A stretch of 64,000 bases of DNA from Xylophilus rhododendri (GTDB lineage Bacteria > Pseudomonadota > Gammaproteobacteria > Burkholderiales > Burkholderiaceae_C), in NCBI RefSeq assembly GCF_009906855.1, contig NZ_CP047650.1, forward strand, positions 3,472,001-3,536,000. Reading direction: 5' to 3'. The notes under the pieces were generated by a model, which saw nothing but the letters and a program-made list of their open reading frames with translations, made no database searches and had not been told where the DNA came from. Position numbers and translations under genes: made by a program. Shown here piece after piece: positions 16,992 to 23,327 of this stretch (within the stretch, counting starts at the first letter, position 1; the number at the start of each line of letters is the position of its first letter).

Positions 16992-17672
16992 TTACGGCGA
17001 GGTTTTACGAGGGGAAAATTTTGGGTTAACAAAAAGCTGTTGTCTATAAGCTGCTATGAGTAAATTATCCAAAGCGACGCAGGTGGCAAAACCAAACTCA
17101 GCGGCTGCTCGGCCTTTCATCCACACGAGTTCGTTCTGAAAACTTCTTTCTGCGCTGGAATTAAGCCCTGCCATCAGTGCGTTTATGGATATCCACTCGT
17201 TTGCAAGGGTAGGGGTGTCCTCTAGCCATTGCATTGCCAACACATGCGTTCCTGAGTTGTGAAGTGCAGCATCTAACAGCCAGCCAAACTCCTGCGTGAA
17301 TGAAACTTTGACATTCTCTCCGCATTCCTTATTTTTACTGAAAGCAGATTCCAACTTGAGTACGGATCTCAGAAAGTCGGCGCGACATTTATCAAAATAA
17401 ATTTGATCTATTGCACGTTTTTCTGACGATCTTTGAAGCTTAAATTGCTGGCCAAGTACCAAAATAGTTAGAAAGCTCAATAACGGCCCATAAATACCAC
17501 TCATTGCCGATCCCATTTCAGCCCAGCGGGTGTGGGAATGCGAGATGGTTATGCCAAAGGTAAAGCTGTAGATCGCGACGGGAGCCAGCAGAATCAGCCA
17601 AACAACTACCGAGCCTACGAGGCTCAAATGGTGCTTTAGGCGGTGCATTAGATGGTGTATTAGCTTTTTCAA
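16992..17672 (-). CDS. Membrane protein of unknown function, A+T-rich prophage accessory gene
   Basis: 226 aa. TTG at 17672 is chosen because GGGAGG lies 7 nt before it; an ATG at 17717 would add 15 residues but has no ribosome site. There are two predicted membrane segments (about 19-41 and 61-80) and then a ~145-residue cytoplasmic helical domain (RSSEKRAIDQIYFDKCRADFL, then FTQEFGWLLDAALHNSGTHVLAMQWLEDTP). No family recognised. Base composition is clearly more A+T-rich than all neighbours, and it reads against the structural operon. This is typical of a lysogenic conversion or superinfection-exclusion gene; function is inferred only from context. Confidence 0.7.
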   Translation of the reverse strand: MKKLIHHLMHRLKHHLSLVGSVVVWLILLAPVAIYSFTFGITISHSHTRWAEMGSAMSGIYGPLLSFLTILVLGQQFKLQRSSEKRAIDQIYFDKCRADFLRSVLKLESAFSKNKECGENVKVSFTQEFGWLLDAALHNSGTHVLAMQWLEDTPTLANEWISINALMAGLNSSAERSFQNELVWMKGRAAAEFGFATCVALDNLLIAAYRQQLFVNPKFSPRKTSP

Positions 17673-17753
17673 TGTATTGCCTCCCAATATGCGTAAATCA
17701 CAACGCAAAGCCACCATGAAAACCAATTATGTCATGCGTACCAAGCGGCTAAA

Positions 17754-19061
17754 TTAGGTAATCGCTAGTGGCATGCTCTCCCAGCACGTGGTGTAGTCGG
17801 GCGTCTTGCGCTCCTGTTTCATTATCCAGTTGCGCCGCGCACCTTCCACCCCCGCGCTGGCCATCGCCACAGTTCCGCGGCCGTAGCGCTCGTTGAGCTG
17901 GTCCACCGCCTGCATCAGCGAGCCGCGGTCTTCCACCCCGCCGTCCAAGGCCAGTTCGCCCTGCTCCACGGAGCCGTCCTGCAGGTCCAGCAGATGCACA
18001 CCCGCCTTGGCCATGTGGAAGCCCGGCCGGTAAATCGCCTGCATGCCGCGCACCGCGGCCTGGACGAGCAGGCCGGTATCGGCCGTGGGCTTGCGCAGCG
18101 GCACCACCGTGGCCCGGCTGTACTGCGGCAGCTCCTTGCGATGCGGGCTGGTGTGCACGAACACGGCGACCTGGCCGGCCACGCTGCTCTGGCGGCGCAG
18201 CTTTTCGGCGGCGCGCTGGGCGAACTCGGTGACGGCCTCGACCAGGTCCTCCAGCTGCGTCACCGGCCGTCCGAAACTGCGCGTGCTGGCGATCTCCTTC
18301 TTGGCCGGCGGCTGGCCCTCCAGATCGATGCAGGGCATGCCCTGCAGCTCGCGCACAGTGCGCTCGAGCACGACACCCCAGCGCGCCCGGACCATGGCGG
18401 CATCGAGGCGCACCACGTCCAGCGCCGTCACCAGGCCGGCCGCCTGCAGCTGGGCGCCGATGCGCCGGCCGATGCCCCAGATCTCGCCCAGCTCGGTGGC
18501 CTGCAGGACGGTGTCGAGGTCCGACGCCGGCAGCGCCGCCAGGTTGGCGACCTGGGCCAGGTCCTCGCAGTAGCTGCCCGGCTTGCGCTCGGCCGTCTTG
18601 GCCACGTGGTTCGCGAGCTTGGCCAGGGTCTTGGTCTGGCCGATGCCGATGCCGCAGGGGATGCCGATCCACTCATGGATGCGCGATCGCACCCGGACCG
18701 CCCGGCGCGTCACATCCCGCACGCCGGCCAGGTCGATGAAGCTCTCGTCGATGCTGTAGATCTCCTGCTCCGGCCCCAGGCCGGCGGCGATCGACATCAT
18801 GCGGTTGGACATGTCGCCGTACAGCCCGAAATTGGCGGACAAGGCCACCACCGTGCCCTCGGGCAGCTTGTCGCGGATCTCGAACCATGGCGTGCCCATC
18901 TGGATGCCGAGCGCTTTGGCCTCGTTGCTGCGGGCGATGGCGCAGCCGTCGTTGTTGGACAGCACGATCACCGGCCGGCCGGCCAGGCTGGGCCGGAACA
19001 CCCGCTCGCAGGACACGTAGAAGTTATTGCCGTCGACCAGGGCAAACAGCGGCGCGCTCAT
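17754..19061 (-). CDS. umuC: DNA polymerase V catalytic subunit UmuC
   Basis: 435 aa Y-family translesion polymerase, full length for UmuC. Visible are the first catalytic carboxylate motif (FALVDGNNFYVSCERVF, Asp10), the SNNDGCAIARSNEAK motif, the second metal-binding pair YSIDESFIDL (Asp105/Glu106), the helix-hairpin-helix region (GIGIGQTKTLAKLANHVAK) and the little-finger domain with the family C-terminus. The ATG overlaps the umuD stop by four bases. Expression should follow the SOS box in front of umuD. Confidence 0.97.
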   Translation of the reverse strand: MSAPLFALVDGNNFYVSCERVFRPSLAGRPVIVLSNNDGCAIARSNEAKALGIQMGTPWFEIRDKLPEGTVVALSANFGLYGDMSNRMMSIAAGLGPEQEIYSIDESFIDLAGVRDVTRRAVRVRSRIHEWIGIPCGIGIGQTKTLAKLANHVAKTAERKPGSYCEDLAQVANLAALPASDLDTVLQATELGEIWGIGRRIGAQLQAAGLVTALDVVRLDAAMVRARWGVVLERTVRELQGMPCIDLEGQPPAKKEIASTRSFGRPVTQLEDLVEAVTEFAQRAAEKLRRQSSVAGQVAVFVHTSPHRKELPQYSRATVVPLRKPTADTGLLVQAAVRGMQAIYRPGFHMAKAGVHLLDLQDGSVEQGELALDGGVEDRGSLMQAVDQLNERYGRGTVAMASAGVEGARRNWIMKQERKTPDYTTCWESMPLAIT

Positions 19062-19507
19062 GCCTTGAACTGCTTGATGCTGGCCGTGACCACGCCCCAG
19101 ATCTCCAGAACCTGGCCATCGCGTGGGACGATGTCCGGATAAGTAGGGTTGGCTGCGACCAACCGGATGCGCTCGGCGCGCTTGTGCAGGTATTTCACAG
19201 TGAAATCACCGCCGTCGAGGACGGCCACCACGACATGGCCATGCGCGGCGCGGATTGCGCGGTCCACTACCAGCACGTCACCGTCGAAGATACCAGCCTC
19301 CCGCATCGAGTCTCCACGCACGCGCAGCAGGAACGTAGCCTGCGGGTGTTGCACCAGCTGCTCGGTGAGGTCGATGCGTTTGCAGTTGAAGTCTTCGGCC
19401 GGCGACGGAAACCCGGCCTGCACCCGGTCGCCTGCCAGCGGCAGAATCAGCGGCAGCAGCGAGATAGGAACTGGACGTTCCGGCAGGAGGGCGACGCGAG
19501 AATGCAT
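19058..19507 (-). CDS. umuD: SOS mutagenesis protein UmuD
   Basis: 149 aa S24-family autoprotease subunit of polymerase V. The RecA-stimulated self-cleavage site is AG at 31-32 in VQAGFPSPAEDF. The catalytic dyad is Ser67 (RGDSM) and Lys105 (FTVKYL). It lies upstream of and overlaps umuC. A LexA-type box is 25 bp upstream of the start codon. The pair sits within the prophage accessory region, so it may have been brought by the phage. Confidence 0.96.
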   Translation of the reverse strand: MHSRVALLPERPVPISLLPLILPLAGDRVQAGFPSPAEDFNCKRIDLTEQLVQHPQATFLLRVRGDSMREAGIFDGDVLVVDRAIRAAHGHVVVAVLDGGDFTVKYLHKRAERIRLVAANPTYPDIVPRDGQVLEIWGVVTASIKQFKA

Positions 19508-19531
19508 GGCGGGGCAGGCTGGGTGGAAAGA

Positions 19532-19547
19532 CTGATTAAATATACAG
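19532..19547 (-). promoter_or_regulatory. LexA (SOS) box controlling umuDC
   Basis: CTGATTAAATATACAG matches the proteobacterial CTGT-N8-ACAG operator with one mismatch, with an A+T-rich centre and flanking A/T extending the symmetry. It is 25 bp before the umuD ATG and 75 bp before the divergent ORF at 19623, so it may control both directions. Confidence 0.8.
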
Positions 19548-19622
19548 TTCTTTTGCGCCGTAGCGGTACGTCACGCGTCAGCCCGCGCCACGCCTCACAG
19601 TGGCAAAAACCCTGGAGCAATC

Positions 19623-19874
19623 ATGAACCGCCACGCCCTGCAGGTAATCTCTGACGACTCAGGAAGCTTTCGCTGGGTGCTTTTGGCTTCGACCGACGAG
19701 GCCCTAAGGTTCGAGGCGCACAGTCACGCAGACTGTGACTTTGAAGACTACGCATCTGCGCTCAACGCCGGCACGCTGGCGCTAGCCGCAGCCGACGAAC
19801 AACCGTACGAAAACGAAGCGGCAGTCCCGGCCGGTGATGCAGATTGCGCAAGAGCTGATGTGCCGGCAACGTGA
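19623..19874 (+). CDS. Small acidic hypothetical protein divergent from umuD
   Basis: 83 aa. The ATG lies 6 nt after GGAGCA. The sequence is acidic and Ala-rich with a plausible small fold in the first 55 residues (ALQVISDDSGSFRWVLLAS, then YASALNAGTLALAAAD) and a loose C-terminus. No family recognised. It faces away from umuDC and shares the intergenic region with the SOS box, so SOS control is possible. A second small frame (19837-19998) overlaps its 3' end. Confidence 0.55.
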   Translation: MNRHALQVISDDSGSFRWVLLASTDEALRFEAHSHADCDFEDYASALNAGTLALAAADEQPYENEAAVPAGDADCARADVPAT

Positions 19875-19998
19875 CCTGCAGATTCCGGCCGACGCCCAAG
19901 ATTCGCAGGAACAGTTGTTTTTTTGGTCTACGCCTAAGACCGCCAGTGATGCGGAAGTGAGTCGCGCAGTTCAATTTCTCGCTGAAAACTCACGCTGA
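19837..19998 (+). CDS. Possible small ORF of 53 aa
   Basis: ATG at 19837 opens a 53-codon frame beginning MQIAQELMCRQRDLQIPADA and ending AVQFLAENSR, overlapping the preceding ORF by 38 bp. No good ribosome site is visible. Its last 18 codons coincide with copy 1 of the repeated element at 19945-20007, so it may be an accident of that element. Confidence 0.25.
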   Translation: MQIAQELMCRQRDLQIPADAQDSQEQLFFWSTPKTASDAEVSRAVQFLAENSR

Positions 19999-20007
19999 AC
20001 TACGAGG
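19945..20007 (+). repeat. 63-nt element, copy 1
   Basis: It pairs with 21158-21220, giving 44 of 63 identities by hand alignment without gaps. The first 20 nt (18 of 20 identical; AGTGATnCGnAAGTGAGTCG) and last 22 nt (19 of 22; ending TGAACTACGAGG) are conserved and the middle 21 nt are not. Conserved ends at fixed distance suggest a structured RNA or protein-binding DNA site rather than a coding repeat. Confidence 0.6.
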
Positions 20008-20018
20008 GGGATTGCAAC

Positions 20019-20099
20019 ATGGCCACCTCTAATACTGCTAGAGTCGGTCGCAACCTGTTGAATCTTCAAAGAAATTTTCGGGGGCAAGTCGCCGATTGA
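20019..20099 (+). CDS. Possible 26-aa leader peptide ORF
   Basis: ATG at 20019 follows the strong Shine-Dalgarno AGGGGG (8 nt spacing), which directly continues the conserved end of the 63-nt element. The frame reads MATSNTARVGRNLLNLQRNF plus six residues and stops at 20097-20099. No homologue known to me. It may be a real small peptide or a leader ORF regulated by the element; evidence is the ribosome site alone. The rest of 19875-20308 shows no other gene. Confidence 0.3.
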   Translation: MATSNTARVGRNLLNLQRNFRGQVAD

Positions 20100-20231
20100 T
20101 CTGCCGGTGAGTCGCTTCGGGAAGCAGTCTAGGGCAAAAGTTCTATCCATTGGTCGAATCATAACAACTGCACTTTGCGCTTGCCTAACCAGCCAATGAT
20201 TGCGCCAGAGCCGTTTTGTTAATTGCTGTTC

Positions 20232-20245
20232 TTGTTAATTAACAA
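20232..20245. promoter_or_regulatory. Perfect 14-bp palindrome TTGTTAATTAACAA
   Basis: TTGTTAATTAACAA is self-complementary and sits 64 bp upstream of the gene at 20309 in a locally A+T-rich stretch, a plausible operator for a dimeric regulator. A related TTGTTAATT half precedes it at 20217-20225. Confidence 0.4.
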
Positions 20246-20308
20246 AAAAACTGGTCAAAAAAATGCGAGCCCCTGTTGCGCTCGTTAATTTTGCGCTACC
20301 ATTGCACC

Positions 20309-20785
20309 ATGAGTGCAGACGACCTTTACAAGCGTGCGAGGGATGAACTGGCAGACATAGATGCCAAGTTGGCGCAACTGACGCAACGCAAGCTGGAACT
20401 GTTGGAATTTTTAAAGGCTGGCGCGCGCCTCTTTGGAGCGAGCACTTCAGACTCACAGTTTTTTTTGTCGGCGGATCAGAAACGTAAGTTCCTAACAACG
20501 TTGCCGAAAGCTAGCGCTCGACGTGCGACACCTGGAAAAGAGGTCATTGATGCTGCTAAAGCGATTGTCTCGGCGAAAGGGTCAATGAAGACTGAAGATC
20601 TGTTGGCACACCTTCAAAGCCAGGGGTACAGCATTGGAGGCAGCGAACCAGTTCGCATGCTCAGCGTTTTGTTGTCTCGCTCAGGCGAGTTCAATGCCGA
20701 TCGGCGTGCAGGTTGGACGTTAAATATTGGCGAAAACAACAGCAAAAATACGCTGTTGTCAAAACTTTTGAGGGAAGGGAATTAA
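20309..20785 (+). CDS. HARE-HTH-like protein with N-terminal coiled coil
   Basis: 158 aa from ATG 20309. The N-terminal ~45 residues are a Leu/Lys/Glu coiled coil (ARDELADIDAKLAQLTQRKLELLEFLKAG). Residues ~75-148 read like the HARE-HTH winged helix (GKEVIDAAKAIVSAKGSMKT, continuing to SEPVRMLSVLLSRSGEFNAD), a DNA-binding module linked to restriction and chromatin proteins. The body is less GC-rich than host genes. Isolated gene with its own upstream palindrome and a downstream hairpin. Biological role unknown; a phage regulator or defence component is possible. Confidence 0.65.
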   Translation: MSADDLYKRARDELADIDAKLAQLTQRKLELLEFLKAGARLFGASTSDSQFFLSADQKRKFLTTLPKASARRATPGKEVIDAAKAIVSAKGSMKTEDLLAHLQSQGYSIGGSEPVRMLSVLLSRSGEFNADRRAGWTLNIGENNSKNTLLSKLLREGN

Positions 20786-20810
20786 CGCGTCACGTAACGC
20801 AAAACGAACA

Positions 20811-20837
20811 AAGCCGCCTGTTATGAGCAGGCGGCTT
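20811..20837. terminator. Hairpin after the HARE-HTH-like gene
   Basis: Perfect 10-bp stem AAGCCGCCTG (20811-20820) / CAGGCGGCTT (20828-20837), loop TTATGAG. There is no T-run on the plus strand, but the minus-strand continuation is TTGTTCGTTTT, so it would work best for leftward transcripts. Confidence 0.6.
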
Positions 20838-20887
20838 GATCGAGGTGCATCCATCTGGTATGACGTAAACACCTAGTCTTGGCGGAC

Positions 20888-21124
20888 ATGGGTAGTTTAA
20901 AGCACTTCATACCAGCGGTGGATGCGAGTTGCAACAACACCTTGGAGGGCTTGCCATGCAATGTTCCTATCCTCGTGGTGTACACGTTCGTAGCTACTCA
21001 CGCTTCCGGTTCGGAAAGTGGGAAGACGTATGTGAACACTGCCGGTCTCAACCGTCGTAAACCGCTAGGTCTACACGAACGCCCAACTGAGTTGGTGCTG
21101 AGCTCAAGCTCAGGAATGAAATAA
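20888..21124 (+). CDS. Possible small hypothetical ORF before the prophage end
   Basis: 78 aa from ATG 20888, no recognised domain, weak ribosome site (GGCGGA). It ends immediately before a strong terminator, so the region is probably transcribed either as this ORF or as a non-coding RNA. Sequence composition does not distinguish these. Low confidence; nothing else is visible in 20838-21122. Confidence 0.3.
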   Translation: MGSLKHFIPAVDASCNNTLEGLPCNVPILVVYTFVATHASGSESGKTYVNTAGLNRRKPLGLHERPTELVLSSSSGMK

Positions 21125-21149
21125 GCCCACCTACAGGTGGGCTTTTTTT
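21123..21149 (+). terminator. Strong intrinsic terminator at the prophage edge
   Basis: AAGCCCACC (21123-21131), loop TACA, GGTGGGCTT (21136-21144), followed by further T. This closes rightward transcription just before copy 2 of the 63-nt element. Confidence 0.85.
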
Positions 21150-21157
21150 GTGTCGCA

Positions 21158-21220
21158 AGTGATACGAAAGTGAGTCGTGGCGCCCTCTAGCCCTTTAGAA
21201 ACTCCCCTTGAACTACGAGG
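21158..21220 (+). repeat. 63-nt element, copy 2
   Basis: Second copy of the element at 19945-20007, same length and orientation, with conserved outer segments and a divergent middle. It follows 9 bp after a terminator and ends 51 bp before the stop of the host membrane-protein gene. It has no ORF behind its GAGGAG sequence, unlike copy 1. Confidence 0.6.
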
Positions 21221-21271
21221 AGAGCCGGCGATTGTAGGGGTGAGAGGCGGCCCTCCCGACCCGACGCACGG

Positions 21272-23077
21272 TCAGCGCGGACGAAAGGAGTCCTCGTACC
21301 TGTCCAGCATTGCATCCACGTTGTCGCCGCTCCGGGCCGCGTATGCGCTCAGCGAGCGCGTGGCGCCGGCCGTCAGGCTGTCGATACGTTGCAGGTTGAC
21401 CTGGGTGGTCCTCATCACCTCGTAGTGCAGCTTCGGTTCTGCCGTTCGGCGCAGCATGTCGTCGGCGACCTGTCCCAGCCCGATGACAGGTGCTCCCGCG
21501 AAGTCTGCATCGACGATGCCGTTGAGCCGGCTTTCGCCCGGCACATGTCCAACGGTGCTGAGCCAGAACGCCTGGCTTGCGAGCAGCGGCGCGCAGCGGC
21601 CGGCGCCCAGCAGAGGCAAGGCCGCGGCCACCTCGTGCGGAAATGGCGGTACGAAGTACGAGGGATACATGCGCACATGCCAGATTTCCTGCGATCCGCG
21701 CCGGTAGAGCGACAGGGGCCTGCAGGACGGGATCACCGGTGCTTCGCGATAGCCGTCTTCGATCAGGCGCAGCCGCAGGTAGTAGTCGTCGTTGAAATGC
21801 GTGGTGACGACGGTGGCCACCCGGTGGCGCTCAGCATCGGTGGCCAGCGCACGGGCGGTTTGCAGGTCTTGCCTGGTCGCGTCCTGCCAGCGCAGGTAGA
21901 ACATGCTGTCCCAGAGGCGACCGATCATCACCCGGGGGCCATCGCGCATGGAGGACAGGGCCGGCGGCGCCGCCAGTACCACCGCGGCCAGCCCGATGCA
22001 GGCGATGGCCAGGCGCCTGCGGCGCAGGTCGCTACCGCGCAGCCAGGACAGCACGGTCTGGATGCCGGTGCCGGTGTGCAGGGCGAGGACCGGGGCGAGC
22101 AAGGGCATGAAGTAGCGCGAGTCCGTCGCCACCCGCAGGGTGATCGCCACCACCAGCAGCGGATAGAAATAGAAGGCCGTCGCCCAGATCCAGCCGCGCA
22201 GGCCCGCGGGCTTTTCCTTCCAGCGCGTCCACGCACCAAGCACCAGCAGCGGGGGCGCGACGGCGCCGAGGAAAAAGACCAGTGGCAGGGCGCCGCGCAG
22301 CCAGTTGTCGGTCATGTGCTTTTCGGTGAACAGGCGGCTGATGCGCAAGGAGTCCAGGAAACCCGCACCATTGACCGGCGCGGCGGCTAGCTGGATCGCG
22401 CCGGCCACCGTCACCATCAGCAGCAGGCGCAGGGCGCAGGCAGTGGGCCGCTGCGGTCGTTGCGCGAACAACAGCATCAACATGGGCATGGCCAGGACGG
22501 CGTCCATGCGGCACAGGATCGCCATGCCTGCCAGGCCACCGGCGACGACGACCGCGATGCTGGGATTGGCGATGAAAATCGAAAACACGGCCAGTGAGGC
22601 GAAAGCGGCCGACACCACGTTGTCATTGAAGAAATATCCGATTTCCACCAGGCCCGGAATCAGAAAACAGGCGAAGACGGCAGTGAGAAACGGTATGCGG
22701 CCTTGGCGTGCGGAAAAAGCCGATGCGGACGCCATCAGTGCTGCCAGGCTGCTGCCCACCAATAGCCGGAATGCCGCGTTGCCGCCGTAGTCGAATAATC
22801 GGTTGGCTGCCGCCAGAATATCGACGGTGCCGGGTCGGGTGAGGAATATGAATTCGCCGATGAGGGCACGCGCAGGATCGTAGTTGTTGAGCGATCCCTG
22901 CTGTGCCAGCAGAACGGCCATGGCTTGCAGATGCGCTGTGAACTGCTCGCGATGTTCGGAACTGAACAGCGGCAGGCACCAATAAACCACCATGCCTACA
23001 GCCAAAAATTTCAGCGTCAGTTGAAAGCTTGGTATGTGTTTAAGTGAATTTTCTTTGGGCGATGGGTAAGTCGGCAT
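21272..23077 (-). CDS. Polytopic membrane protein, GT-C glycosyltransferase-like
   Basis: 601 aa. About ten hydrophobic segments spread from residue ~20 to ~390, with the first extracellular loop region carrying E-HR and acidic residues, followed by a ~200-residue C-terminal soluble part (VATVVTTHFNDDYYLRLRLI, then YPSYFVPPFPHEVAAAL). The layout resembles GT-C or PMT-like lipid-linked sugar transferases and related orphan surface-polysaccharide proteins, but no catalytic motif is certain. Its 5' half is less GC-rich than the neighbours. A sigma-70-like promoter lies upstream at 23165-23192. First host gene after the prophage. Confidence 0.6.
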   Translation of the reverse strand: MPTYPSPKENSLKHIPSFQLTLKFLAVGMVVYWCLPLFSSEHREQFTAHLQAMAVLLAQQGSLNNYDPARALIGEFIFLTRPGTVDILAAANRLFDYGGNAAFRLLVGSSLAALMASASAFSARQGRIPFLTAVFACFLIPGLVEIGYFFNDNVVSAAFASLAVFSIFIANPSIAVVVAGGLAGMAILCRMDAVLAMPMLMLLFAQRPQRPTACALRLLLMVTVAGAIQLAAAPVNGAGFLDSLRISRLFTEKHMTDNWLRGALPLVFFLGAVAPPLLVLGAWTRWKEKPAGLRGWIWATAFYFYPLLVVAITLRVATDSRYFMPLLAPVLALHTGTGIQTVLSWLRGSDLRRRRLAIACIGLAAVVLAAPPALSSMRDGPRVMIGRLWDSMFYLRWQDATRQDLQTARALATDAERHRVATVVTTHFNDDYYLRLRLIEDGYREAPVIPSCRPLSLYRRGSQEIWHVRMYPSYFVPPFPHEVAAALPLLGAGRCAPLLASQAFWLSTVGHVPGESRLNGIVDADFAGAPVIGLGQVADDMLRRTAEPKLHYEVMRTTQVNLQRIDSLTAGATRSLSAYAARSGDNVDAMLDRYEDSFRPR

Positions 23078-23164
23078 GCACTAATTCGGGTTTTACGAAT
23101 AACACAGGCGGCGGCGGCTGAATAATAAAAATTCGTATGAGGATGAGCTTTTTTGCCGGGTGCG

Positions 23165-23192
23165 AGTTTATCGGCATACCACGCCCTGTCAA
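23165..23192 (-). promoter_or_regulatory. Sigma-70-like promoter of the membrane protein gene
   Basis: On the minus strand TTGACA (23192-23187), 16-nt spacer, TAAACT (23170-23165), about 88 bp before the ATG at 23077. The -35 is consensus and the -10 matches four of six positions. Confidence 0.5.
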
Positions 23193-23294
23193 GGAAATTG
23201 GCGCATCGGGATATTTATGTGGCCAAGTTCCTGAATACAACGTATCCCCGCCCGGGTTTTCAATGCCCGTCGGCGGGCGTTTCGGTCAGCGTGC

Positions 23295-23319
23295 GGGCGG
23301 CTTCACGCAGAAGCCGCCC
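23295..23319 (-). terminator. Hairpin after tamB
   Basis: 10-bp stem GGGCGGCTTC / GAAGCCGCCC with loop ACGCA, 8 bp beyond the tamB stop. There is no T-run behind it on the minus strand, so termination may be Rho-dependent or weak. Confidence 0.45.
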
Positions 23320-23327
23320 CGCCCCGA

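Larger units (their letters stand above)
1..21230. mobile_element. Prophage, right-hand part (HK97-type head, lambda-type tail)
   Basis: A continuous block of head, tail, lysis and accessory phage genes in the usual siphophage order runs from the window edge to about 21.2 kb, where ordinary host genes begin on the other strand. Structural genes are tightly packed on the plus strand with ATGA or GTGA overlaps. Terminase, portal, integrase and repressor would lie left of the window. No attachment site could be identified, so the right boundary (between the terminator at 21123-21149 and the host gene ending at 21272) is approximate. All structural frames are open, so the element could be intact. 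Confidence 0.85.

Noticed and set aside
19945..21220. The two 63-nt copies as phage attachment sites
   Set aside because: Both copies lie at the same end of the prophage in direct orientation with only ~70% identity, and no integrase or tRNA is adjacent; att cores should be identical and lie at opposite ends.
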